A stretch of DNA of 64,000 nt, from positions 15,748,934 through 15,812,933 of the forward strand of contig JAKGHH010000003.1 in assembly GCA_022828595.1 (NCBI GenBank). The letters are read 5' to 3'. The position numbers and the translations under genes were made by a program. The number at the start of each line of letters is the position of its first letter. The first letter of the stretch is position 1. This document shows positions 24,353 to 38,400 of this stretch, one piece after another. This DNA is from Nelumbo lutea (Eukaryota; Streptophyta; Magnoliopsida; Proteales; Nelumbonaceae). The notes beneath the pieces are model-generated. The model saw only the letters and a program-made list of their open reading frames with translations, was not told where the DNA came from and ran no database searches.

Positions 24353-27300
24353 ATGGGTGCGGACAAGGGGAAGAAATCAAAGGTTGCAGAGGGGGGAGAG
24401 GAGGAAGATTCAGATCACATTGATGGAGAGCTTGTTCATTCCATCGAGAAGTTGCAGGAGATACAAGACGAGCTCGAGAAGGTAAACTTTTCTTTTCTTT
24501 TCTCTTAATGTCACCGTTTTCTTCATCTTCCTCCCTTTGGACTTTGAGCTTGATCTTCTATATATGTTTTGGTTGCTTACGCGAGAGGGTAATCATTTCT
24601 TGAATTCCAGTGAAGGACAGTACTTGTTTCCTCTCAGTGCGTGGATTCAAGAACGATTTATTATTATTGCTGCAGTTGTTGATGTTTTTTTTTTTTTTTT
24701 CTTTTTCTTATTTTTTCTAGTGGTTGTTATAGATATGGCTTATACTGCCGTTCTCATTGTTATTGAACCATTGGCGTCATTTTGTTTATTTTACTACGCT
24801 ATTTTCGTTTTCTTCTATTTCATTTCGAAACCGACGGCGGACAGCGTAAATGCATACCATTTTCTTTTCAGAGTGCAATTCTCCCCTCTCGACTCAAATT
24901 CGCACATTCATTTCTGGTACGGGCACATTGTTGCCTTTATACTGTTGGTTTTGTGTGTGTGTTTTAAATTTCTATTCCTTGGTTATTTCAATTTTAAATG
25001 AAGAGAGAGGCGTTCAATCATTATCGTTTTGTTGTTTTGGGTTCAGTGAGAGAATGTAGATTTTTTTTTTTTTAAATTATTCTTCTGTAAACGTAAGGCT
25101 TCAAGTTCTATTCGATTTTCATGTTCATATGTCTAGTTTTCGTCATTAACAATCGACTAATCAAGTTACCAAATATTTTTGAAGAGATTTTGGTTTTATT
25201 TTCACCCGGAAATTTGGAAGTTTTAGCATTAATTATGTCTTTTTTGGTGGTAGATCAATGAAGAAGCAAGTGACAAGGTTTTGGAGGTGGAACAGAAGTA
25301 CAACGAGATACGGAGGCCTGTTTACAATAAGAGGAATGAGACCATTAAAACTATTCCTGACTTCTGGTTAACTGCTGTTAGTTATCCATCTTTCACAAAC
25401 TTTGATTCTTATTTTATTACTGGAGTACTTAACTTTAACAAATATTTGATTACTGACTCTTTTGGTCCAATCCAATTAACTTGTAAAGGTTTTTGTGTGC
25501 AGTTTTTGAGTCATCCTGCACTTGGTGATCTTTTGAGTGAGGAAGACCAGAAGGTTTGACTCTCCTTTCTTATATACATGAACTGTATCTAAAATCAGCA
25601 AGAATTTGTTCCCCATTCTTAATGCCCAATAACATTTTTCATTTCTTTGCTGTGTTTAGTTTCTGGAATTGAGTGGTGAAATGCTGTAGGAAGGATGTTA
25701 TTGACATCCTTATTAGACTTTGAATGGGTTGTAAGCTTGACTTCATGATAGCTCCTTCTTACTTGCTGTAGATTTTCAAGTTTCTAAATTCTCTGGACGT
25801 TGAGGACTTTAAGGATGTGAAATCGGGGTACTCCATTACCTTTGTGAGTTTCTTTCTCTTCTCTCATTTGATTTGTTTATGATGGCACTTGTAAATGGTA
25901 TGGTTTTTCAGTTCTTTTTTTTTCCTTTCCTTTCTTTTGGGATGATATTATTATGAAGATTGGTTTATGACTTTATTTCAATTCATGATTTTATTGAGTA
26001 AGTAAATCCTTTCCTTCTAATGCTCAGAGCTTCAATTCCAACCCTTACTTTGAAGATACAAAGATCACAAAGGCTTTTACCTTCTTTGATGAAGGAACAA
26101 CTAAGATAACTGGTACAACAATCAAGTGGAAGGAGGGCATGGTATGGGTGATTTTCCCATGTTACTTGTACACATCATTCACTTTCTTATACAAATCTCT
26201 GATTATATTTATTTTGCATTTGAAGGACATTGCAAATGGAAGTAATCATGAGAAAAAAGGAAGTAAACGCCCATTTGCTGAGGAAAGGTTGGTTTCTTCA
26301 CGTAACCTATTTCACATATTTTTTTATCATACACACTGCAAATAGTCATGAATAGTAAACCTTCCACAGAAATGTGTTTATAACTAGTTCTGCATTGCTG
26401 TTGTTGTTGTTGTTGTTGTTATTGTGATTGATGTTGCTTTCTCGATGAACAAATTGTGATACACAGAGACATAGTTGTCAAGGTGACTAAGCAAGGCTAA
26501 GTGGCCATATATTTATAGATTTATAAATCTATAAATCTATAAAATTTGTAGATTTCTACACTTCCTAAACTATTTTTATAAGTTATATTTGCTTACTAGC
26601 AACACATCACACTAAGAATCATCAATAAAATCTTTCATATAAGTGTAATTTTCATGTGAAAATATAAAAATTGAACATTTAAATTAAAAGAAATAAGCAA
26701 TCAAGCAAGTGGCTGATAAAAAAAAAAAGAAACAATCAAGCAAGTGAAGTGAGAGTAACACGTCTAACATGGCAACACTAAAAAAACTAATAATTTACTA
26801 ATTTAGTTTAATAAAATCATACATTTTGGACCATTGAGTGTTGACCTTCTTGAGTATCCTTTTTTCTACTACTTTGCCTTCAAAAAGAAAACAAATTAAA
26901 AGAATCAATCAATTAATAAGAATTCAACTTTGCCATTAACAAATGGAAGAAACACTACAAAAAAAATAAATAAAAAATTTCATAAGAATTCAATATCAAT
27001 CCTTTAAGGATTAAAACACATACCTTGGTTGATGCTTGATAGTTTATGTAGGAACTAGGAAGTAGCCAATTAGGAAAATATAAGATGAAAGTCATAAAAC
27101 CAATAAAAAACAAAAAGCATGATACCATATAATGGAAAAGTATAAATCATTATTCATTTCAACAAGTCTACAAAAAAATAAATATGAAGTTTAAAACATT
27201 AAATATATCATAGACTATCTTTAAAGAAAACTTTGTATTCTCTAATTGGTTGGAGTGTCTAAGAAGTAAGAACCACCAACACCTTCATTGAATGCACCAA

Positions 27301-30300
27301 CATCCTTAGCACTACAATCAACATCTTCATCCTTGTCATCATCATTGTCATTGTCATCATCATGATCATCTTCAACATCAATATTTTCTTCATCTTCATT
27401 ATCTTCCATATTTTTGTCCCACATCGAGTCTTCTTCTTCTTCAACAACAACGACATTTTTGCCTTTAACTTATCTTCCTGACTCACCTCTCCCATGACCA
27501 CCCCCCACTTCCACCTCCACCTCTACATCTACCTCTACTTGTACCCACTTGCATTTCCACACCCATGTCCACTTCTCCTTGGCTTATTTGATCATTCAAG
27601 GATTTCAGATGCCCCTAAAGCTTCATCAACTTGAGTCCATGTAAGATCACACCCTTCATAAACCAAGTCATTTGAGGGGTCTTTCCCAGTCAACCATTCA
27701 CTAGTTTCATCTACGTCATCAAAGCAAATAGGGTCAAATTGCTTTGGATTTGCACGCCTTGTCGTAAATCTTCTCGGAGGCGTTGATTGTATTGAACAAA
27801 TACAAGATCATTGGGCCTCTTTTGATCAAGCCTATTCCTCTTTTTTGTTTGAATCTACATTCACAACAAAATAAGAAAAATTATAAAAATAAGTATTTTT
27901 AACTTTCATAACTAATTTTATCGGAAAACCAACCATTACTTAGAACTTACATGCTCAAAAGTGCTCTAGTTGCACTCACAAGTAGAAGAAGTGCATGTAA
28001 GGCCTAATATGCGTAATGAAATACGCCTGAGGTCTGGGGTGCAATGTCCATAGCTATGCCACTAGTCAACTACAAAATAGAAAAAAATGAATTAAGACAA
28101 TATAAATTTAAAATATTAGGAATAAAATATAAATATAAGTTTCAAGAAAAGAGAGCTTGTATTACTTGGTTGCTTTGTTTCACGTTGCCTAATTGCCAAT
28201 TCTTTAGAGAAAGCCCCATGGGTGTGCTTATACTCATCCAACGGTTTCTTCCTCTTATTCTTCTGCATGTATTCTAGCATCTCCTTGGCAATACTTGCAG
28301 TAGTTTTGGAACATTTAGTAACATCCCCGTATCCCTAATTCAAATGTTGTTTTATCCTTTTTATTCCTCCTTTAACAATTTTACCACATAATAGCATGGA
28401 ATTGCATTTTTATCTTCCAAATCATTGCAAAATGCATATTGCCATGTGGGGTCCTTTGATTGAGCCTTACGCCTAGTACTACCAGTCTACCACTTCCCTC
28501 TTCAGTTGTCATTCTCTATTTCTATTGAAAAAACCCAATCAGCAAATAAAACAAATTAGAAAACAAACAAAAATGTTATACTAGAAAATAATTAATCTAT
28601 TTTATTCCTAAATTAAATAATGAGAAATGAGTAAGAGAAAAAGACTAAGACCAAGGGCAAATCAGCAATGACAATAATTAATAAATTAATAAAAAACAAA
28701 TAATAGTTTTTTTGATAAGTACACAAAAACAAATAAATAAATGTTAAATCAGAAATCAATTAATCTAATCAATAAGTTATTCAGTTATTCAGTTAAAAAT
28801 AGAAATTAAATAAACATTTCAAGCAAGCAAGTTTCAGCTACATGATATAATCAAATTTCATTCAGCTATTCATATATTTCCCAAGTATGCAAGCAAGCAG
28901 TAATGCAAATCAGCAAATGCAATATACAAATAGAAATAAAATAAAAAAACTTTCAGCCATATAATCAAATTTCAGACTTTCAGTTCAGCCATATAAAAAA
29001 TTTTCAGCCATATAAAAACTTTTCAGCCATATATTAATGATATAAAAAAAATCCTTGAAAAAAAATAAAAGAGTACAAAACAGTGGATGTAGTCGCTAAT
29101 TTATTCAACGAGAAGAAGAAAAGAAGAAGAATTGAAGAGTGGGTTTCGACTGTTAAAAAAATATGGGGCATAGCTCCTGTTTTTATTTGAAAACTGAGAA
29201 CAATTAGTGGACTGTGGAGGAAGGGGGGAGAGGAAGACTGAAAACTGTGAACAATGAGTGGAGGAAGGGAGGAGTATGAGCCCCCGTGTTTTTGAAAAAA
29301 AGGCAAAAAATGACTGAGAAACAATCGGACTGAAATCTGAAGAAGAAGAATAAAACAACCAATAAAAACCTTTCTGCAATTGAGCAAAAACCCTTCTGCA
29401 AGACGAAACAAAAGCTTATTAGTTTGTAACTTTGTATTCTATTGTCTTAATAATAAAATGATTACATATAACCAGTTCTGTTTTAAAAGAATAAAATAAC
29501 CAATAAAAATAGCAAAATAATAAATATAAAAAATAATTTCTTTTATGTATAAGGCGCCCGCCTAGTATACAAAATCAATGGCGTTTGGGTGAGGCGGCGA
29601 TGGGAAACTGCTTTGTTGCCTAGGTGACGCCTAGGAGGTGCCCGCCTTGACAACTTTGCACAGAAAGCAACGTTGCTAGATTAGTTCATTGTTTTGAATA
29701 TCATATTCGAGTTAAGGTTCTGTACTTTACATGGGCAATTCAATTTCAATCTGGATTAATGTTGTAGGAAGCAATATTGTGAGATTAAACTATTATATTT
29801 ATTTGAAAGGATGGTTTTTTAAGTTAAGAACTCTTTAATGAACTAGGAACTAAAGAGAGAAGAACTACAATTTATAAAATTGTAAAGATGAGAGAAAGAA
29901 TAGCAGAGATTTAAATCATATCAAGTGCATCAAAGAGGAACATAAAACCTTGGTAAAAGATTAGGAAGTCAAGGAAAGATCGAACGGCTATTATAACAAA
30001 TTACTAAATGAAGATCATAGAGAGAGTACTAGAGGGGGAAGGATTAATAATTCTAATATTGCTAAAGTTGATAGCAACCTTCATAAAGTTAGAGATTTCT
30101 TAGTGAAGGACATTTTGAAAGAAGGGAAAGACGTTTGGACTTGACGGTATACTAATAGAATTTTGGAAAAGTATGGAGAGGTATAGCGACAAGCTTCCTC
30201 CTTTGTAATTTGTTGGGGTTTTCCCCTGCTTTGTACATCTTCTCATGTACCTCCTCTTCATTTAATGAATTCTGGTTAAATTTTCTCAAAAAAATTGGAG

Positions 30301-33300
30301 AGGTAGGCCTATTATGGCTAACTAAACTATTTAATAAGATTATGAAAGTAAAGAAGATGCTAGATGGTTAGGGAAAGAGCACTATGGTTCCTATATTTAA
30401 AAACAAAGGTGATATATAGAGTTCTAATAGTTATCATGGGATTAAACTCATGAGTCATGCTATGAAACTTTGGGAGGGAATAATTGGCCAGGGGTTATGA
30501 CACAAGACAAGTAAGTTACAAAGTCAATTTATTTTTATGTTAGGTAGATCAACCATGGAAGCAATCTTTTTATTGAGATGATTGATGAAAATGTTTAGAG
30601 TGAAACAGAGATTTTCATCAGTGACTAGGCGCATAGGCGAGGTTCATTTCAAGGTATGTGCTTGAGTGCCTCACCTAGCCTAGGTGCAACACCTTTAAAA
30701 AGGCACACCAAGTGTGTGTCCTTTGCCTTGGTTAAAATTTGTGCTTTTTTACTTTTTTTTTAAAGCATGGTGGTTGGGCTGGGGTCTTACCCCCGAACCC
30801 CTAACCAAGCCCTTTTGGGCAAGCCCAAACACGTCTGTGCTAGGGTAATGAATTCTTAAATCATACATAAAAGATTTGCTTGCTCTCTAGTGCCTTGAGA
30901 GTCCCCCCCCCCCCCTTTTACCAATGTTGTTCTTCTTGATTAATACAAGACATTTTTAAAAGATAAAGAATTATTATTAACATTAAAAAGCAACCTTTTA
31001 TGTATGAGTTAAGAATTCAAGACCCTAGCATAGACATGTTCGGGCTTGCCTCAAGGGGCTCAATATAAAGTGTCTTGTGGAATTAAAGTAATGTAATTGG
31101 GAAGAAATAAAGAGATTGGAAGTTCCACACGCTTGAATTGTTGATTCTTGAATATGTTTTTATGTATTTTAATCTGAGCTAATAGGCTTTTTAAAACATT
31201 TAGTTTAAAACTTAAGTATGCATCTTTAATTAAGATTATTTTTAATCTCTCTCTCTCTCTCTCTCTCCCTTCTTCTTCTCTGCATCTGAGTTGTTTAAAC
31301 TCAGAGCAGAACTGCTATGAGTTATTCTTGTGAAGCACTTAGAAGAATACATGAAACACCGTACTAAGTACACGAGTCGGTGGTTTGGTTCCAGCTACTA
31401 AGCCTGTTAGAGGTATCTGAAGCAGTTTTGAACGCCATTAAAGCCCGTAAATTGGGATTGGAAGATGTCTATGAGTATGCTAACTGGAGAAGCGAGATAC
31501 ACAACATGCAAAAACGAAAGAGTGGGCTTCGCCATTTTTGCTTGCAGCAAGCTAGCAACTACAAGGGTGAGCAAAAAAGTAGAGATCTGTGATCAATATT
31601 TATTAATCTCGAGGGAGATTTGTTCGGTGGTTTGAAGGAGGAAGGAGATGAACAGTGTTTCTGCTCCTATTTGATATATATATTTTTTAAAAAGTTAGCC
31701 TATTTTAATAATTATGCTAAAAACATTATTTTTATTGGTATTAGGGCCCAAAAGTTGCCCTTATCAGCTACAATCCCCTTTTTCCCCTGTAATGCATCGC
31801 AGGAGCAGCTTGACTATCTAATGGCTATTCTTTGGTGGTTTGAAGTGGTATTGGGGTTACACTTGAATGTGCATAAAAGTGAGCTGGTAGCAGTTGGAGA
31901 GGTGCAAGAGTTGCAGTCTTGGGCTGATTACTGGGGCTTTAAAATGAGTAAGTTTCCTTTAAAGTATATGGGAACGCCTTTAGTGGCTAAATGCAACTCA
32001 AAGTCTATTTGGGAGCCTATTGTGGAGAGGATTGAGAAGAGTATGGCTGGCTAGAAAGCAAGGTACCTTTCAAAGGGAGGTAAGCTCACACTAGTTAAGA
32101 GTGTTCTTTCTTCCCTTACTGTTTACTTGCTCTCTCTTTACTCCATTCCAGCAGGGATGGCTGCTAAGATTGAGAGAGAAATGAGAGTTTAGAATTTTCA
32201 TTTAGTAAATTGGGGAAATGTGTGCAACAAAAAAAGAATGGAGGTCTGGGAATAAGAAGGATTCGGGAACTAAATCTAGCCTTACTAGGCAAATGGTTTT
32301 GGAGGTTTGGTCAGAAAGGGAGCAGCTTGTGGGAGAGAGTTATAGAAGCAAAATATGGCACAAGAAGTGAAGGTTGGGACCCAGGAGAAGCAAATCAGTC
32401 TTATGGTTGTTCAGTTTGGAAGGGAATAAAACAAGTTGTATAGCTATTTCAGCAAGGAAACCAAGTTTGTAGTGGGTAAGGGCTCTAGAGTTCACTTCTG
32501 TCTGGATTGCTAGTGTGGTAACAACAAGCTAAAGGATGACTTTCCAGAGCTTTTTGCAGCTGCGGTGAATAAGGGGGCAAAAGTGGCTGAGTATGTCCGG
32601 TCTCATGATGGGGAGCTTGTGTGGAATCCTCTTTTCAGAAGAGCATTAAATGACTGGGAGATTGCTCCTTTTGGAAGGCTTCTACTGAGGCTAATGTAAC
32701 ACTCAAATTGACCTCAATGCAGCAGAGGAAAGGGTGTTGTTAGCAGATAGCAAAGGTCAGTTCTCGGTGAAATCTTTTAAATAAATTGACTCAAGAAGAA
32801 GAGCAGGATTTCCTATGCATGTAATTTGGTGCAAATACATTCCTTCAAAAGTATTCTTCTTTGTTTGGACTGCCTATCTGAACAATATCCCTACAAGAGA
32901 TAACTTGAGTAGGAGAGGATTGTTGATTGAGACTCCTACCTATATGCTACAGGGCTGAAGAGTCAGGTGACCACCTTTTACTGCACTGCAGTTTCTCTTA
33001 CAATATCTGGGTGAGGATTTTAAAGATGTTTGCATTAAGTTGTAGCTGCCCATCAACAATGGATGCTTTTGTGAAGAGATGGAGGATACAAGGCCTAAGT
33101 AAGAAAGGGAAGATTTTGTGGAACTTGATTCCAGGTGCAGTTTTCTGGTTGATTTGGCAAGAAAGAAACTCAAGGATGTTTCAAAACAAAAGCTGTCAAG
33201 AGGATAGAGTGTGGCAGAGAATTGTGGGGAAACTGTACTCTTGGTCTGCGGTACAGCTGAATATTCAAAGTTCCTTCTATAGGTCCCTTTTTTATTTTGA

Positions 33301-35412
33301 AAGTCTGTTTGTAATGCTTCATGGGATAGTGCTCTGATTGTTTTTATGTATTCTCTTTTGTACAGCCTCTGGTTGTGCACTTTGATCTTTATATTTGTAT
33401 TGTCACGGGGTGACCTGTTCAGCTGGATGGTTGAACCACTGACCCAGAAACCGGAGGCAAAACGGTTCTGTTTCTGGGTCGCTTTTTAAAACATTCACAA
33501 AAGAAGAGGAAAGATAATGTAGAGAGTCACCAGAGTAGCAATCTTATGGACAGTTTGGGAGGAAAGGTACATCATGCTTTTTAAAGAAAGTTTAGAACAT
33601 TGGATGCTATTCTTGGAAATATTACTTGAAGGTAATTCTTAGGGTCAAGATGTAGGATATTTTCAAAAGCTTTTTGGTGTATCATATGGTGAGAAATTGA
33701 GGAGTGGTGGCTGCCTCTTTCACACTGAAGATTTGGGTTCACCCACAAAACAGGGTAAAGTTGAGCCCTGAGGGAAGCTCACTTGGCAACCTGGGTCCCT
33801 CTGATATTGGGGGCGCTTTGAGGGATGGTTATGGGACAACCGTGACATTCTTCTCGCTCTTGGGCCCAATATGGTAGTGTGGTTCTCTTAGAGTAGAAGT
33901 ATTAGCTCAATTGCAAGGATTGGAACTTGCTAAGCAATTAAACCTCAAACAGGTGGGGGTGGAAGGTGATTCAATGTTGGTAGTGGGATGAATGAATAAT
34001 AACAGTCAAGGGGTTTGGATTTACAGGCAGGCCTTAAGGGAAATCAGAAATATAGCAATAGAGGTGGAGGGTTCCTTCAGATGGACTAGTAGATCAGCTA
34101 ATAGATTGGCAGGTTCTCTAGCCAAACTTGGGGTATTGACACAACATCTGCTTTAGGCTTGTTTGTGAGTTTAAGATGCTAAGGGTTGTCTCCATGGGAA
34201 ATGAAAGATGTACCTACTTGTTTACCTTTTAACTAATCTCAATAAAAAAAATGCTAGGTGCCAACCAGCTGGTTGGTAAGGTCTCGTGCTGGTCGTAGCG
34301 GAGACTTGGGATTGAATCCTGCCTGCACCTGGGTTGGGGGATGGGCTACCCCCCGTTGTGTAGCCCTTCAGAACATTTAAAAAAAATCTCAATAAAAAAT
34401 ATTTCTTTTACTGTTCAAAAAATATATGCAATGTAAATTTAACAATAAAATGAATAGAAATCAGGATAACTTGGGATTGGGGACCAAGAAATATCTCAAT
34501 GTCTTTTCTTACCTTGGTTTGGTAATCCTGAATAAGGGAAATATCTCAGAGAAGTCATCTGCTTTAGGGGAAAATAACATAGATGAAGAGAAGTTATCTG
34601 GGGAAAAGGAGGAGATCTCAGTGGAAGATAACTCTGATGAGGAGCAGGAGGGAGAGATGATGGACAGAGTTAGAGAGTTAAAGAAGAAAGTAGATGTGGA
34701 CAAGGTAGTGGAAAATGCAGTTCAAGCAAACAAGACTCTAGGTTTGGTGGTGTTGGGAGGAGAAAAAATGACAAGGAAGCTGTTCAAGGAATTGGAGGAA
34801 AGGTATCTGTTGAGTAACGAAAGATCTGGAGAAGGTTCCTGAGGGATATGCTAGTGCATGGGCCTTACTGTGGCTAGGTCTATTAAAAGATTTGGATTTC
34901 ATTTGGATTCAGGGTTTTGCTTTGCTATTCTGGTCTATTTAAAGGTTTTGAGTATTTTTTTTTTCTGTAACTAGTTTCCAGGGTTGGATGACCCCAGTAC
35001 TGTCACTTGGAACTTTAAGGATATTTTAAAAAAGGTTAAATGGCTATTGAGGGGTATGACAGTTAGAGTTCAGTGGCTGGGTATCGGCTAATGCCTTGGC
35101 TGATTATTATGCTAAACAAGGGGCTACTCGGGTTTCATTGTAATTTTCTTTTTCCTTTGTTATGTTTTTTAACTAAAGGGTTGATGGTTTCTTCCATCTC
35201 CCCTCTTTAAAGGGGAGGTAGCATCTCGTGCCTCTCCCTAAGTTGTTAGCGGGTTCTTATCAGTTGTACTATCTTTGACTTTGATTTAATAAATCTGAAT
35301 ATCCACTGATAAAAAAAACTAGTTTCCAGGGTTGAAGGGTTGTGGGCTGGTGGGCTTTGGGTGTTGGTTGCGGGGTGATATCTTGTCACCTGCTTGTGTA
35401 TATCTCTTCTCT

Positions 35413-35445
<33 letters not shown>

Positions 35446-38400
35446 TTAATAAAAGTTTTTCTTTTTTATTTATTACCAAAAAAATAAGGGAAAGATTGCC
35501 AAATTGAAAAGGATGTTGCCTATAGAATTAGAGCAGAATGGGCAAAATGGAGGGGTGAATTCAGAGTCTTATGTGATGGGAGAATACCATTAAAGTTAAA
35601 AGGAAAAATTTATAAATTCATAAAAAAGGAAAATTTTATATAACAGTTTTTAAGGAAAGCAATGTGCTATGGAGCAAAGTGTCCGTAAAATGAGTGTAGA
35701 AGAAATGTGAATGTTGAGATCAATGAGTGAATTAACTACAAAGGACAGGGTCTGAAATGAACTTATCTAGGAGAACCTAAGAGTAGCTCCAATAAGTGAT
35801 AAAATGAGGGAAAATAGATTAAGATGGTTTTGGCATGTGCAAACAAGAAACATCCACAGCATCAATAAGAACTGATTTGTTACTGGTTGAGAGTGCTAGA
35901 ATCGCTAAGGGAAGATCAAAATAGAAATGGGTTGAAGTAGTGAGAAATGACTTAAGGGTCCATTGTTTAACAATGGATGTCACATTCAATAGAAGAGAAT
36001 GATGGAACATGATTCATGTAGCTGATCCCATGTAGTTGGGACAAGGCTTAGATAATGATGGTGATGGTTTTCAAGTTAAGGCTCTGTAATTAGCTTCAGC
36101 AATGCTATCAAATGGATTAATCGTGAACATTATTGGGTGGCAAGTATGTCAGTTCTTTACACATTTATTTTTCTTTATACAGGAGTCTATTATCTTATCC
36201 AATCTAACAGTGACATGTAATCTGTGCGTGTGCATGCATTTTGGCCTCAGTACTAGAATTATGTTTTTTTTTTTTTGATAGATCAGTACCAGAATTCTGT
36301 TGAAGATCTCTAATCCAGTTTAACCATTAAAAAAAAGATCTCTTGTCCAGTTTTGTGTCTTGAGTTTCACATGTGCAAGATCAAGATCCAGCAGATAATT
36401 GTTTTTTTTTTGGTCATATTAGAGCATGGATGGTGTTCATATGTTTTTTATGTTTTTCAGAGCTATGGGAATATGGATTACATGAACACTTGCTCTTCCC
36501 TTTTAATGAATTGTGCGTGATTCACTAACTTGAAGCTCTCACCATTTTCTATATGCTTTTCTATTTGTTACATGATCTTTCGGAATTTGAAGGGAAAAAA
36601 AGGCTTATGTAGTCTCAGGTGTATTTTGAGTATTTTGATCTAAAAATACATGTATAAGTGATACTTAATATATACATAAGTGACTAAAGACATTCATTGC
36701 CCAAAATGTTATATACATACATGTGCATACTTGGCCCCACATTCTCAAATTGATTCTCTTAAATGCAGTTTCTTTAGTTGGTTCAGTGAAACTCAACAGA
36801 AAGATATTACAGAGGTGATTCATGATGAGGTAAATTCTGTATTTTTTCATCGGCTATTGCAAGATTTGCAATATTCTTTGTATAGACTCTGCCCAATATC
36901 ATATTAACAACAAAAATAATGCTCATCTATGCTTCTCTGTCATTGAAATAATACTGTGTTATTTAGCTCTCACTACTTTGAAATTGTAGGTGGCAGAGAT
37001 AATCAAGGAGGATTTATGGCCTAACCCTCTCAAATATTTTAACAATGTAACTCTCTTCCCATTTTCATTTGGTTTCAAGGATGGACATATCCATGATGAT
37101 TGTGTTGGTGTATGATTTTATTCCTTCTGCTGCTTCCCTTGTACTATTTCTTCTGAGTTGATTAATGATCTTTTTGGTGCAGGAGGCTGATGAAGAAGAC
37201 TTTGAGGGAGATGAAGATGATGAAGATGTAAGTTAAGATGGTATTTGATATTTCTTCATTATATAGGTGTTTTATATAATATGTTTCTGTCCAGCAAAAA
37301 CTAGTAATCTAATTTCTTATATTTTATGCTGCCTTCACTGGCTTACAAAAAGGATGTGTATTGTTTTATTTTATTTAGATAATGTAAACAATGGAATGTT
37401 GCTAAAGTAAATAGTAAGTATACTAGGCATAGTTTCTCCATAAACCCACATTTTCAGATTAATGATTATCAACACATTACTTTGAATTCATCATTATTCT
37501 TAGATAGCAGGTCTTTCTTTACATATATCTCTGTTTTTCTTCATTTTCAATGAGCAAGAAAGTAATTTTGTTCCTTGTCTTGGCAACTTTTTTTTATTAC
37601 GTAGTTTCTCTATGTACTGAGAGTGTCGGTCTCTGCATTAATTGTAAAAGAGCTCAGAAGAGGCTAAAAATGACGTGAACTGAAGTAGTGAGGTGATATT
37701 TGTGCTTGATAGAGTGTGATAGTGGAATGCGGTTCATGTAACAAAAACTAAGGGGGTCTTTTATGTATGATTTTCATTTTCAAAACAGAAATCAGCCACA
37801 TCAGCAAAATACAATTTGGTTGATGTGGAATTTATTTTTATTTTACAAATAAATATCATACATATTGATTAATACCCCCTAGATGGTTAGAGTATATCTT
37901 AGTTGAGTATGCACAATAGGATTCAGAACCATTTTTTATTTATTTTAATGTTTACACCTTGTTGTTCATTAGGCATCCTATGTCTGAGTAATTTTTAACC
38001 GAGTGTTAGTTTGTTTTTTGTTCATATTACATTTTGGGGCATCGTTTTTGGCATTTATTAGAGGCTATTCATAGCCTTTCAGCCTCTTCTTTGCAAAGAA
38101 ACTCTTCACTTTTGCTAGTAGCCCTTCTTTGATTAGTTGAGGATGGGGTTTTCTGATAGAATTGGTTATTAAGGTTGTACTCTTTCGAATATATTTCTTT
38201 TGATCTTTTGGAGATTTGGAAAGGAAACTTGTTTTTTTAATCAATAAGTTTGGAAAGGAAACTTTTCACATTTACTGAAAAAAAACTTTTTACGTTTTGA
38301 ACTTTTGATAATGTCTAGATTTTGGAGGGTAGTGCCCTCCTGGGTTGTGCCAAGTTAAAGTTTTTCCATTTTTTGGTAATAAATACAAAATAAAAATTTA

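Noticed and set aside
24537..25001. 154-codon hydrophobic open frame on the + strand
   Set aside because: It falls wholly inside intron 1 of NRP, and its Phe runs come from a T tract.
29034..29411. Overlapping minus-strand frames of 65-125 codons
   Set aside because: They lie in the non-coding end of the hAT element, with Ser/Leu-rich low-complexity translation and no transposase motif.
31245..31592. An LTR retrotransposon end followed by a primer-binding site
   Set aside because: A (CT)n run and TTTGGTTCCAGC are only vaguely like an LTR boundary. No second LTR, TG..CA pair or polyprotein was found.
32940..33380. 146-codon minus-strand frame
   Set aside because: It is antisense to the zf-RVT domain of the L1-type LINE, which is the supported reading.
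34250..34384. A possible tRNA gene
   Set aside because: Box A- and B-like motifs are present but there is no cloverleaf with acceptor pairing. Target duplications and an A-rich tail show a SINE instead.
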